A stretch of DNA of 64,000 nt from Parafilimonas terrae (GTDB lineage: Bacteria; Bacteroidota; Bacteroidia; Chitinophagales; Chitinophagaceae), in NCBI RefSeq assembly GCF_900115755.1, contig NZ_FOXQ01000008.1, positions 149,867 to 213,866 on the forward strand. Reading direction: 5' to 3'. Within the stretch, counting starts at the first letter, position 1; each line of letters begins with the position of its first letter. A model generated the notes under the pieces. That model saw only the letters and a list, made by a program, of their open reading frames with translations, searched no databases and was not told the DNA's origin. This document shows, one piece after another, positions 9,132 to 17,734 of this stretch. The translations under genes were made by a program, and so were the position numbers.

Positions 9132-11072
9132 ATGAGATCAAAACTATTAAACATTACTGTTGGAAATTTAGGTTGCATTGGAAATGAAGGATTATCTGTT
9201 AGTCTGGACAATATCCTATGTCTTGTTGGAGATAATAATTCTGGAAAATCAACAATCTTGAAAGCTTATGAGCTGGCTTTGGGAACACAATCGTATTCTT
9301 ACGAAAAGGATTATTGCAAAAGGTCGAAAGGAGAAAATACCTATGTAGAAATATCTGTTCATATTCCAGAGGGGACTGCGAATATTGCCGAAAAGTGGAA
9401 AGAAAAAAAAGGTGAATTATTAGTTGTAAAAAGTAAGTGGGAATGGGATCAGAACGGCACTAAGACACGAAAAACTTTTGATCCCGAAATTCAGGATTAC
9501 TCAGATGATGGAAATGCGGCAGGGTTGGATAATGTATTCAATAGCAGGTTGCCTGTTCCCTTCAGAATTGGTGCTTTGGAAAACCCGCAAGTTGAACTAA
9601 AAAATTTGTTGAAACTTATTGTCGATCCCATTGCTGAAAATTTACGTTTAAATTTAGATGATAAAGAATCTGAGTTATGTAAGGCTCTAGAAGTTTTTAC
9701 TGCTCACGCTAAAAAGCCTGTAGAAGAACATAAAGAGATTATTGAAAAAATAAATCAAAGAATCACCAACAGCCATAACAAAATTTTTCCAAACCTTTCT
9801 ATTGATTTAAATATAGGTATGGCTGATCTCAAAGTAGATCCACTTGATGCGTTAGTAAAAGGATCCAAATTAAATATTAAGGAATTTGAAGATAATATTG
9901 ATTGGGATCAGCAAGGAACCGGTTCTCAACGAGCTTTATTTTGGTCTTTACTGCAAGTTCGTTCGAGGTTACAAGCCGTCAAGAATTTTAAGTCAGACCA
10001 TGAAAAACGAGTTAAACAAATAGAAAAGGATATTAAAAAACTTGAAGCAGAAAAAGAGAAAGCAAAAACTGAAACTAAAAAACAAGAAAAGCAAACTGCT
10101 ATTGATGAAAAGCAAAATGAATTGAAGCTTGCCCAGGAAGTTGAAGCTGAAAAAGCTATCGATGAAAGAAATAGTGAATTGGCTCTGCCTGGCTACATGT
10201 TGCTAATTGATGAACCAGAGATTGCACTTCATCCTAATGGAATAAGAGCTGCTTCAAAATACCTTTATGAATTAGCAAATGATCCATCCTGGCAAGTAAT
10301 GCTTACGACACATAGCCCGCTTTTTATTAATCCTTTTGAAGATCACACAACAATAGTACGATTGTCAAGAAGCGAAGGCAACCCAACTCCTAAAACATAC
10401 CGATCTGACGATATTGCTTTTTCTGAAGAAGAAATTGATAATTTAAAGTTGTTAAACGGCTTTGATCAAAACCTTTCAGAAATGTTTTTTGGTCAATATC
10501 CAATTATAATTGAAGGAGACACTGAATATGCTGCATTTGATACGATTATGCGAATGCAACCTGAAAAATATCATATCAACTGCAAACCTATCTTAATAAG
10601 AGCAAGAGGAAAATATACTATAATCCCCTTAATTAAAATGCTTACACATTTTAAAGTAGATTTTTCAGTATTGCATGATTCTGATTTTCCTAAAAATAAA
10701 AATGGAAATGCTAATAGCGCCTGGTCTGGGAACGAAAATATTTACACTGCTATAATTAATACCAGAAATTCAGGTTTAAGGGTTGTACATCGCGTTTCTA
10801 TTTCAACATTTGAAGTAGCCCATAATGGAATTGGGTTAGACGAAAAGGGTAATTATATTTCTGGAAGTTCAAAAGACAAGCCCTGGCTGATGTATCAAAA
10901 ACTTAAAAGCAATGACACAACAAGACAATCAGTTGAAAAGGTTTTAGATGATTTGATAGATTGTAACTGCATTGAAGAACCATTCGAAACAGATTTTACA
11001 TCAGGATTATCAGAAAAATTTAAAAGCTGGGTTATGGAAAATAACATAACAGATTTGCGTTTTTTAATGTGA
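9132..11072 (+). CDS. OLD-family ATPase with C-terminal TOPRIM nuclease domain
   Basis: The 646-residue protein has an ABC/SMC-like ATPase with Walker A GDNNSGKST (33-41), a coiled-coil insertion around residues 290-345 (EKEKAKTETKKQEKQ), and Walker B LLIDEPEIALHP followed by the switch motif THSP around residues 356-398. A TOPRIM domain follows: IIIEGDTE (about 457-464) and the metal-binding HDSD (about 514-517). This is the layout of overcoming-lysogenisation-defect (OLD) nucleases, which cut DNA and act in phage defence. There is no adjacent UvrD-like helicase, so it is not a canonical Gabija pair, and no retron RNA or reverse transcriptase is visible. It sits between the WYL-like and GIY-YIG genes on the same strand with short gaps, suggesting a shared operon. 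Confidence 0.85.
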   Translation: MRSKLLNITVGNLGCIGNEGLSVSLDNILCLVGDNNSGKSTILKAYELALGTQSYSYEKDYCKRSKGENTYVEISVHIPEGTANIAEKWKEKKGELLVVKSKWEWDQNGTKTRKTFDPEIQDYSDDGNAAGLDNVFNSRLPVPFRIGALENPQVELKNLLKLIVDPIAENLRLNLDDKESELCKALEVFTAHAKKPVEEHKEIIEKINQRITNSHNKIFPNLSIDLNIGMADLKVDPLDALVKGSKLNIKEFEDNIDWDQQGTGSQRALFWSLLQVRSRLQAVKNFKSDHEKRVKQIEKDIKKLEAEKEKAKTETKKQEKQTAIDEKQNELKLAQEVEAEKAIDERNSELALPGYMLLIDEPEIALHPNGIRAASKYLYELANDPSWQVMLTTHSPLFINPFEDHTTIVRLSRSEGNPTPKTYRSDDIAFSEEEIDNLKLLNGFDQNLSEMFFGQYPIIIEGDTEYAAFDTIMRMQPEKYHINCKPILIRARGKYTIIPLIKMLTHFKVDFSVLHDSDFPKNKNGNANSAWSGNENIYTAIINTRNSGLRVVHRVSISTFEVAHNGIGLDEKGNYISGSSKDKPWLMYQKLKSNDTTRQSVEKVLDDLIDCNCIEEPFETDFTSGLSEKFKSWVMENNITDLRFLM

Positions 11073-11106
11073 TTTAATTAAGGAATACATAAAAGCTATT
11101 TAATAA

Positions 11107-11904
11107 ATGATACAAACAGAATACATAACAGGTACAGAACTCAATGAAAAACTAAATGATGCTTACAGGTTAATATCTGAAGAAGCCATATTGCGCCTGG
11201 CAGCTAAAGATGCTGCAGTTAGCAATGTTGCAAACGGGCTTTGCAAAGACTGTTTTGGTATATGGTGCGATGAAGAAGATTTTTCACCGAATTACACGCT
11301 TGTTTATATCAATGGTGAAGGATTGCTGCAAGGTGAGGCTATCAATCTAAATATTGAAGATAAGTATAAGTTTGATATCACTATGGCATTCTGCAACCAC
11401 CTCACTAAAGAATATAAGCACCTTGATTTAATAGATGTATTCAATACTTATAGCTATAAATTAAGATCATATTTAGAATTGTTTGACTATCGAACGATTA
11501 GTGATAAGGAAATGTCGGAAATAGAAGGAGAAAATGTAACTTTTATTGCAAAGGCTAAAGGTATTTTATATGTACCTCAAATAGACAAACTGAAACTTTA
11601 CAGAGATTTTTTTGATAATAACTATAACTACGATAAACCTAAAGATGAAAATGTTGTTTATTTATTGCTTGATCTAAACACCAGTCATATTAAAATTGGC
11701 AGAAGTAAAACAATCATGCATAGAGAAAAAACCCTGCAATCCCAATCGCCTAAAATAGAAACAATAGCTTTCTGGAAAGCCCCAAAAGCTACAGAAACAT
11801 TTTTGCATAAAACATTTGTCGCAAAAAGATTAAGAGGCGAGTGGTTCAAATTGAATTTTTCCGATCTAAATCATATAAAAGAATTAATGACCCAATATGC
11901 ATGA
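11107..11904 (+). CDS. GIY-YIG (T5orf172/Mug113-like) domain protein
   Basis: A 265-residue protein. Its C-terminal part (about 184-260) reads VVYLLLDLNTSHIKIGRSK, then MHREKTLQSQSP, KATETFLHKTF and RGEWFKL. This matches the T5orf172 / Mug113 branch of the GIY-YIG nuclease superfamily: the first motif is degenerate, K-I-G-R-S is typical, the Arg in MHREK and the Glu in ATETF correspond to the expected catalytic positions. The N-terminal 180 residues match no family I recognise. It lies 34 bp after the OLD gene, so the two nuclease-type proteins are probably made together. A DNA-cutting role is inferred from the family; substrate unknown. Confidence 0.75.
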   Translation: MIQTEYITGTELNEKLNDAYRLISEEAILRLAAKDAAVSNVANGLCKDCFGIWCDEEDFSPNYTLVYINGEGLLQGEAINLNIEDKYKFDITMAFCNHLTKEYKHLDLIDVFNTYSYKLRSYLELFDYRTISDKEMSEIEGENVTFIAKAKGILYVPQIDKLKLYRDFFDNNYNYDKPKDENVVYLLLDLNTSHIKIGRSKTIMHREKTLQSQSPKIETIAFWKAPKATETFLHKTFVAKRLRGEWFKLNFSDLNHIKELMTQYA

Positions 11905-11998
11905 ACGCTATTATATTTTGCATTTCAAGTAACACTAATTTACTGATAGGCCAATACCTATTTAAATAATTTTGGAATAAATTTTCAATTAAGCACAA

Positions 11999-14512
11999 AT
12001 GAATATTGACACAGACTATAAATTGGATGATATAACCCTTATCAAACATCTTAAAGATATTAACAGCCCTTTTGTTCCAAAAATTTATGAAGTTTATGAA
12101 GAAGTAAAAGATATTCTTAACTCCAGAGTACAATTTGTCTTTCCAAACTATACGCTTCATAATACGGGTCATTCATTTCGAATAATGGAATACATGAGTA
12201 AGTTAGTAAGCGATTACAAATTGCTTGATGAACTTGAAATTACTCTTTTAATTTATGCTGCACTTCTTCACGATATTGGAATGGCTATCAGCGATAAAGA
12301 TATCACTGCGATTAAGGCTGACGATTTTCCTTTCTGTGATATCAAGTTTTCGACAATGAAAAAACTCATGGGAGGAAATGAAGAACTTGCATTACAAGAA
12401 TATGTACGTAGAATACACGCTTCACTGTCTGGCAAATATATTATAGAAGAGCTAAAGGAGAAATTGCTAATTCCTAAACTTGCTGCTTTAGATTTTGCAC
12501 AAGATCTTGCTTTAATTTGTGAAGCACATACCTGGGACTATGATCGAATAAAAACAGAATTGCGTACACATGAAATAAAAGGCGATTATAAATTTAATTC
12601 TCAATTTATTGCTGCAATTCTTCGCTTGGCAGACATATTAGATATTGACGGAAACAGAACGCCCTACAATTTATATAAACTAATTGCACCCAAAGGTATA
12701 AGTGATGATGAATGGAAGCAGCACTATCTTATTTCAAATAATGAAAAAATTACTGTTGACGATAGAACACAACAAAAGAAAATTGTTTTTCATGGCAAAT
12801 CAACAAATGCAAGCATACATAGAAAGCTATTGATTTACATTGGTTGGGTAAAGGATGAACTGATCAATGCCGTGTCTCTTGTTAAAGGAATGATACCTCA
12901 ATATAATTTGGTATATGATACAACACCTGAAGTCAATATACAAACTGAAGGTTATACGTTTTCTGATTACAAAATGACACTCGAATTCAAAGCAATCAGT
13001 TCATTGCTCATGGGTGAAAAAATTTATGGAAGTAGAACTTTGGGACTTAGGGAACTTGTTCAAAATTCAATTGATTCCTGCAAAATAAGGCAGGAAGCGG
13101 AAAAGCTTAAATGGGAATTTGGTGAAGAGCAATACCAACCAAAAATTAAAGTGATCTTAGATAAAGATAAAAATCAGGCAATAATAAAAGATAACGGCAC
13201 TGGCATGTCTATCAATATTATAAAAAAGCATTTTTTAAATATTGGTGTTTCATATTATAATTCCACTGATTTTTTACTTAAAGATTTTAACTACAGGCCG
13301 ATTGGAAATTTTGGTATCGGCTTTCTTTCTTGTTTTATGCTGTCTAATGATGCTAAAGTTACAACGAGAGATTATGGATCAAAATATAAATATACAATTG
13401 AACTTGAAAAAGGAAATGAATATACTTCTTTAACACAGGCGGAAGATGTGAGGTTTGATGGAACCGAAGTGGTTTTAAATTATTCAGATTTTATTTCAGT
13501 TTTCAATAACGATATAAAAGAAGTACATGGATTTTTAAGTCAGTATTTCTTAACAGACGGAATTGTTTTTGAATTGATAGATAAATCCTTGACAAAAAGC
13601 GAAAAGATTGTACAGAGCATTGCATTGACCGAGCCACTGGATAAGGGATTAATAAAAATTGATTTTAAAGATTATCTAAAAGAAGTTGAGGGGTATGCTC
13701 TAATAAAGAAAAAAAGACCATTTATTAAACAGTTCGATGAAATAGATTTTGATGAGATTCTTTATAAATATGATGACGAAAAAGGATTGGTGGAGATAGT
13801 TGAACCTGCCAAACTTAAAATAGATGATTATATCAATGGTACTGAGTTAAAATATTTTTCAATACCGTTAGTTGAATCCAATGTGGAAGATGATTTCTTA
13901 AATGGTTTAAATTTTACGGGAGATGTAGATGAGGTTATTACAAAAATGGAAAATGAATTGACATGGGTTTCTATAATTGTACCAAAAGATAGACAAGAAG
14001 AATTAGCTGAAACTAGTATTGACCGCAATACAGTTTATATTTTTGATAATCTTGAAACAAGGGATTTACACCAAATTGGCCATTCAAAAGACTGCGAAAC
14101 AAAAGCTTTTGTAAAAAAAATTACATTATTTGAAGGAAGGAAAAATACTTTGTACCTGCCCTTTAATAAAACGGAGCGCGACCATAAATTTTATTGGTGG
14201 AAAACAAGTGACAGTAAACAGTATTTATTCATGCGGAGCGTGTTGATAAAGGATTTTAATTTTGATATAGATGTATCGGCTTCAATTTTTGAAATTAGCT
14301 CCTTCATTACAAATATTACTTCCAAAAAATTTATTCCTGATATTTCCAGGAATAATGTTGATGCTGAAACGAGAAAGATACTAAATTATATTATTGGAAA
14401 AGCTATACATCTTGGTGCAAGAGATAATTTAGATTTGGATAAAGATGAAAAGCAAACGTTAGAAAATTTTATTAGGACTTATTACGATGAAAAAACTGAA
14501 TATGAAATATAA
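11999..14512 (+). CDS. HD-domain + HSP90-like (GHKL) ATPase protein (837 aa)
   Basis: Residues about 45-280 form an HD-type metal phosphohydrolase-like domain: HNTGHS (54-59) and LLHDIGM with H91-D92. Residues about 330-560 form a GHKL ATPase: N-box LRELVQNSIDSC (about 352-363), KDNGTGMS (about 398) and GNFGIGFLS (about 437), as in HSP90/MutL. The last 270 residues are unassigned. The fusion of an HD domain to an HSP90-type ATPase is a recurring but poorly characterised architecture; I do not know a named system for it. It begins 94 bp after the GIY-YIG gene, is AT-rich like its neighbours and is likely the last gene of the 8819-14512 set. It may act as an ATP-gated sensor or nucleotide-processing effector (inference). 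Confidence 0.78.
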   Translation: MNIDTDYKLDDITLIKHLKDINSPFVPKIYEVYEEVKDILNSRVQFVFPNYTLHNTGHSFRIMEYMSKLVSDYKLLDELEITLLIYAALLHDIGMAISDKDITAIKADDFPFCDIKFSTMKKLMGGNEELALQEYVRRIHASLSGKYIIEELKEKLLIPKLAALDFAQDLALICEAHTWDYDRIKTELRTHEIKGDYKFNSQFIAAILRLADILDIDGNRTPYNLYKLIAPKGISDDEWKQHYLISNNEKITVDDRTQQKKIVFHGKSTNASIHRKLLIYIGWVKDELINAVSLVKGMIPQYNLVYDTTPEVNIQTEGYTFSDYKMTLEFKAISSLLMGEKIYGSRTLGLRELVQNSIDSCKIRQEAEKLKWEFGEEQYQPKIKVILDKDKNQAIIKDNGTGMSINIIKKHFLNIGVSYYNSTDFLLKDFNYRPIGNFGIGFLSCFMLSNDAKVTTRDYGSKYKYTIELEKGNEYTSLTQAEDVRFDGTEVVLNYSDFISVFNNDIKEVHGFLSQYFLTDGIVFELIDKSLTKSEKIVQSIALTEPLDKGLIKIDFKDYLKEVEGYALIKKKRPFIKQFDEIDFDEILYKYDDEKGLVEIVEPAKLKIDDYINGTELKYFSIPLVESNVEDDFLNGLNFTGDVDEVITKMENELTWVSIIVPKDRQEELAETSIDRNTVYIFDNLETRDLHQIGHSKDCETKAFVKKITLFEGRKNTLYLPFNKTERDHKFYWWKTSDSKQYLFMRSVLIKDFNFDIDVSASIFEISSFITNITSKKFIPDISRNNVDAETRKILNYIIGKAIHLGARDNLDLDKDEKQTLENFIRTYYDEKTEYEI

Positions 14513-14596
14513 TCGACTGCAGGGAATCTTACACATATTGAATAAAAATTGTCATATTTGAATTTTAATTTCAGTTTTTACTAATTTAATACAGTT

Positions 14597-14992
14597 ATGG
14601 CAACCAGTACGCTTAAAATATTAAGAGAAGTAAATGACTACACGCAGGATTTTGTAGCCGAAGAAATATTAGGTATAAGCCAGGCCACGTATGCCAGGCT
14701 GGAAGCCAACCCTGCAAGAATAACTGCCGAACAAGCGCAAAAGTTATCCGACTTATATAAGGTCAGCATTGCTAACTTGCTTTCCGAGGCAACACCTATA
14801 GTAACATTTCAATCGAAATCCATTTCAGAAAATAGCAATAATGGCAATATAGGTTTTGTTCAAAGTCAAACAAATCAGTTTGATGAAACCACTATGAAAG
14901 TTTTGAAAGAGCAGAATGAATTATTAATTAAGCAAAACACAGAATTAATGGAATTGGTAAAAGCATTGGGTGGCAAATTGGCTCATTCATAA
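14597..14992 (+). CDS. XRE-family regulator with coiled-coil tail (pair A)
   Basis: 131 residues: an N-terminal helix-turn-helix (LREVNDYTQDFVAEEILGIS, then ATYARLEAN) typical of the Cro/C1 (XRE) fold, then a tail with the heptad-like LKEQNELLIKQNTELMELVK. It is a close paralogue of the XRE gene at 58424 (both begin with MAT-TLKILRE-NDYTQ). In that copy an ECF sigma gene follows directly with an 8-nt overlap. Here the matching sigma gene is at 15877, separated by two minus-strand XRE genes. It starts 84 bp after the HD-HSP90 gene; whether it belongs to that operon is uncertain. Confidence 0.85.
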   Translation: MATSTLKILREVNDYTQDFVAEEILGISQATYARLEANPARITAEQAQKLSDLYKVSIANLLSEATPIVTFQSKSISENSNNGNIGFVQSQTNQFDETTMKVLKEQNELLIKQNTELMELVKALGGKLAHS

Positions 14993-15003
14993 AGTGAGCA
15001 TAG

Positions 15004-15393
15004 TTACTTGATCTTTTGTTGGAGCCTTTTAATTTCTTGCTTAAGTTCCCTTATTTCTTCATTTTTGGTAAGCACAATTTCTTCCATGCCTCGATCATTG
15101 TATTGGTGATTCACATAACCACTACTGCCTCCTTGGCCACCGATAAAAGTGCAATTATGGTATAAAACATTTGCACGCAAATGATGAGTTACGCCAAATT
15201 CACTAAGCATAAACAATTCAATTGGTGCTTGATAAAAATCCGACAGCTTTTTTGCATGAATTTCGTTGATTTTTAGTTTCCCTTCTTCTAGTTTTTTGTA
15301 TGATTCAGTGGAAAGATTAAGTTCTTTTGCAATCATTTCAAGAGAAAGTTTTTTATACTGACGATAACAGGAAAGGATAAAAAGCTGATTCAT
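15004..15393 (-). CDS. XRE-family regulator with coiled-coil tail
   Basis: 129 residues with an N-terminal HTH (LSLEMIAKELNLSTESYKKLEEGK) and a C-terminal charged coiled coil (VLTKNEEIRELKQEIKRLQQK), separated by a Gly/Asn/His-containing linker (TFIGGQGGSSGYVNHQYN). It overlaps the upstream gene by four bases (ATGA), so the two are co-transcribed and translationally coupled. It points against the flanking XRE (14597) and sigma (15877) genes. It probably binds DNA as a repressor; target unknown, possibly its own palindromes at 15757-15815. Confidence 0.8.
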   Translation of the reverse strand: MNQLFILSCYRQYKKLSLEMIAKELNLSTESYKKLEEGKLKINEIHAKKLSDFYQAPIELFMLSEFGVTHHLRANVLYHNCTFIGGQGGSSGYVNHQYNDRGMEEIVLTKNEEIRELKQEIKRLQQKIK

Positions 15394-15710
15394 TTTCTTT
15401 TAGATGTCTTTTTCTTTTTAGCTAACGCTTCCCTTTCTTTTTTTCTTTTCGCCTTATATATCTCGACAGGTGCCGGTCCTTTTCGATCCGACCAAGTTGT
15501 TGGCTCTATAAGATCTTTTATATTTATTCCAAAAAATTCTGCTATTACTCTTAGTTGATATAACGATGGCTGAACTAAGTTTCTGCACCATCTAGAAACA
15601 GAGTTTCTATTAACATTAAGTTCTTCTGCCAATTCTATTTGATCCATACCAAACTCAATTAGGATATGTTGAAGGCGGTTATACTTTATTTCCGGATTTT
15701 CTTTACCCAT
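15390..15710 (-). CDS. XRE-family HTH regulator with basic tail
   Basis: 106 residues. The HTH reads MDQIELAEELNVNRNSVSRW and is followed by a second helical part (LRVIAEFFGINIKDLIEP). The end is very basic (KAKRKKEREALAKKKKTSKRK), which would favour DNA binding. It is the first gene of a two-gene unit, its stop overlapping the next start by 4 nt. The 166-bp divergent region to the sigma factor gene at 15877 holds two palindromes that could be its operators. Confidence 0.8.
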   Translation of the reverse strand: MGKENPEIKYNRLQHILIEFGMDQIELAEELNVNRNSVSRWCRNLVQPSLYQLRVIAEFFGINIKDLIEPTTWSDRKGPAPVEIYKAKRKKEREALAKKKKTSKRK

Positions 15711-15756
15711 TGGATAAAGATATATATGGGCAATTTATTGATTTTCAATATATTAT

Positions 15757-15771
15757 ATACTTTAAAAGTAT
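15757..15771. promoter_or_regulatory. Palindromic operator candidate between XRE pair and sigma gene
   Basis: ATACTTTAAAAGTAT is a perfect inverted repeat with 7-bp arms and a 1-bp centre. It lies 47 bp upstream of the minus-strand XRE gene start (15710) and about 105 bp upstream of the sigma factor gene, the usual place for an autoregulatory site. Confidence 0.4.
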
Positions 15772-15799
15772 CATTATATCATTTTGGATGTTCATAATA

Positions 15800-15815
15800 A
15801 TATCATAAGTGATAT
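15800..15815. promoter_or_regulatory. Second palindrome in the XRE/sigma divergent region
   Basis: ATATCATAAGTGATAT has 6-bp arms (ATATCA/TGATAT) and a 4-bp centre. It sits 61 bp upstream of the sigma factor start. It differs in sequence from the palindrome at 15757, so it may bind another regulator or be a chance AT-rich palindrome. Confidence 0.3.
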
Positions 15816-15876
15816 TTTCGTTACCTTTAAATTGCTACATAAAAAGTTTATTTATCTCTATTCCGAGTAGATTAGT

Positions 15877-16443
15877 ATGCTTTATAAGTCTAACAGTGGA
15901 TTTAATTCAACCAAAATGCTTTCCTTCAAAACAAGTTTTGAAGCATACTATCCATCTTTATGTTTTTTCGCCAACCGCATTATAAACAATGAAGAAGCCG
16001 CCGCAGACATAACCGAAGATGTATTCATTAAACTATGGGAGAAAAAACCCAATTTCAGCAAGTACAAAAACATTAAAGCCATATTATACATCGCTGTAAA
16101 AAATGCCTGCCTTAACTATATTCAGCAACAAAAACGCAATACCGCCAAACAACATGCTTTCGCTTATTTTGCCCAATACGAAAGCGAAGATTTCATCCTC
16201 AACGAAATAGTGCGTGCAGAGGTGCTGCGGGAGGTATATGCGGCCTTACAGCAACTGCCGCCGGAGCAACGCCGCGTTATGCACCTGCTCTTTAAAGAAG
16301 GCTTAGACAGTAAGCAGGTGGCAGAGGAATTAAATATTTCCATTCACACCGTGAAGAAGCATAAGCTTAATGGCATTAAGGCGCTTAAGAAGAAACTGGG
16401 CGTTTCGGGGTTGGTGGTTATTGCGGTGCTGGCGCATTTGTAA
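15877..16443 (+). CDS. ECF sigma-70 factor (Bacteroidota type), pair A
   Basis: 188 residues. Region 2 reads FEAYYPSLCFFANRIINNEEAAADITEDVFIKLWE with the DNA-melting part around FSKYKNIKAILYIAVKNACLNYIQ; region 4 reads LQQLPPEQRRVMHLLFKEG and the HTH SKQVAEELNISIHTVKKHKLNGIKALKKKL. A short hydrophobic tail (SGLVVIAVLAHL) ends the protein. Nearly the same protein is encoded at 58779, where it follows an XRE gene directly. Such sigma factors normally work with FecR anti-sigma partners; the FecR gene in this window is at 21251, too far to assume a link. An XRE partner (14597) is more likely here. An upstream ATG-rich start was kept; initiation at the Met in KMLSF is also possible. Confidence 0.88.
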   Translation: MLYKSNSGFNSTKMLSFKTSFEAYYPSLCFFANRIINNEEAAADITEDVFIKLWEKKPNFSKYKNIKAILYIAVKNACLNYIQQQKRNTAKQHAFAYFAQYESEDFILNEIVRAEVLREVYAALQQLPPEQRRVMHLLFKEGLDSKQVAEELNISIHTVKKHKLNGIKALKKKLGVSGLVVIAVLAHL

Positions 16444-16659
16444 ATGCTTCGCATTGATTGTCTGTACTTTTTTGCTTGTCCAAAAAAGTACCAAAAAAAG
16501 ACCTCCGAAAACGATATTCAGCACGTTTTCGGATTACGCCTTGATGTAGCTTTTGTACTGATGACTTTTCGGCTGTTTGGCCTTGATGCTTAGGTTCGAT
16601 CAGCATGATTGATGGCTACTATCTTTTAGTAAACCATTATTCAGTAAGTTTAATTTATT
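16444..16659. repeat. Hairpin repeat downstream of sigma gene
   Basis: Directly after the sigma stop, 16464-16491 forms a perfect hairpin: GTACTTTTTTG (16464-16474), loop CTTGTC, CAAAAAAGTAC (16481-16491). It then continues into another A-run. It may act as a terminator, though the stem is AT-rich, or it may belong to a dispersed genomic repeat. Beyond it up to about 16659 I see no gene. Confidence 0.35.
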
Positions 16660-17035
16660 AGGGTTTCACAATGCCTAAGCTTACAAATGAAATAATGCAT
16701 GTGCTTTAATGTAAGTTCATTGTTTACAAAGCAATAGTCCTTATCAAAGCCAAAAGCCCTGCAAATTTTTTCGGCATGGATTTTTGCCACCTCAAAAATT
16801 CGTGCTTCAGTTAATTGTGAAGGATTAAACTGAAAGCGTATTTTAAAATTATCATGTTGCGTATTTTCGGCGTTCTGTTGTCTCTGAATCGATAAGCATC
16901 ATTTAGGTTATAAAGAATGTTATTTCGCATATTTACAAAGCTTAATTGAAAAAGCACGTCGTCGTTATATTTGATCAATCTATAAAACTTTTTGGCAATC
17001 CCAGCAGCATCATTTCATATCCGATAATGCCTGTT
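16660..17035 (-). pseudogene. Decayed minus-strand gene of unknown function
   Basis: Two overlapping minus-strand frames read like pieces of one protein. The upstream part (about 17015-16890) reads KFYRLIKYNDDVLFQLSFVN then NNILYNLNDAYRF; the downstream part (about 16900-16660) reads NFKIRFQFNPSQLTEARIFE, AEKICRAFGFDKDYCFVNNE and LKHMHYFICKLRHC before a TAA. A shift of frame near 16895 and no start codon in the second part suggest a broken gene. I do not recognise the family. Confidence 0.4.
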
Positions 17036-17088
17036 GCATTTACTTAAACCTGCATATTGTTTGCATGATAAGCTTCATCAGTATAGCC

Positions 17089-17709
17089 CTAATATCCTTT
17101 TTCTTTTAGCCAGGTGGCAACTGCATAAACATAGTCGCCAAAGTAAGCATTGGTTGCTAATTCTTCAGGTGTTATATTTAAACTATGGCAAATCTTTGGA
17201 AGGTTTTCCTGGAATTCCTGGTAATGTTTCCATATAGCTTCACCACCCGGCAATCTTTCTGTTGAATACTGGCTTAACCATGTTCGTACACGTTCAATTA
17301 ATAATTTTGCTGAATTATTGTGCACGCTTATATCCTGGCCGCTAATATCGCTTAAAGTAGCTCGGTACCGGTGTTCCATGCTGTCAAGCACAAGCAGTCT
17401 TTTGTTTCGGTAACTTCCATCGGCATATAACATGCAGCCCCAGAACAGCCCGCATTCAAAAGGCATATTGAACCTCGGCAAATTATTACCATCACTTAGT
17501 TCCACCCGCGATATGTCATGAACGCCTAACCTGCATTCTTTGATTATGTCAGCTATCTTCATTAACCTGTTAGCTTCAGTACCAGAAGATTCCAATGCGC
17601 ATCTTGGACTAAAACCGGAATCCTGTATGGCAAACACGAGGGCTAAGAATAGTTCATTATAATCTTTATCAAAGGGACAGTTGATGAATACATTATTTTC
17701 GTAAGGCAA
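17089..17709 (-). CDS. TIR-like / nucleotide-binding Rossmann-fold protein (206 aa)
   Basis: The protein begins NNVFINCPFDKDYNELFLAL and continues with GFSPRCALESSGTEANRLMKIADIIKECRLGVHDISRVE and FNMPFECGLFWGC. The order strand, conserved Asp, helix, then C-x-x-G-V-H-D-I-S-R and an N-M-P-F-E-x-G motif is that of a widespread family of stand-alone TIR-like or deoxyribosyltransferase-like proteins that turn up in conflict regions; the Glu in NMPFECG is the best catalytic candidate. Enzymatic activity is inferred only. It lies 25 bp after a 64-aa basic gene on the same strand, so the two are probably one transcript. Confidence 0.6.
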   Translation of the reverse strand: MPYENNVFINCPFDKDYNELFLALVFAIQDSGFSPRCALESSGTEANRLMKIADIIKECRLGVHDISRVELSDGNNLPRFNMPFECGLFWGCMLYADGSYRNKRLLVLDSMEHRYRATLSDISGQDISVHNNSAKLLIERVRTWLSQYSTERLPGGEAIWKHYQEFQENLPKICHSLNITPEELATNAYFGDYVYAVATWLKEKGY

Positions 17710-17734
17710 AGCAGTAAATGTGAAGAGTGGCGGG

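Noticed and set aside
9132..11904. Gabija or Septu defence system
   Set aside because: The OLD-type ATPase lacks a UvrD-like helicase neighbour, and the second nuclease is GIY-YIG-like and not HNH; the known names do not fit.
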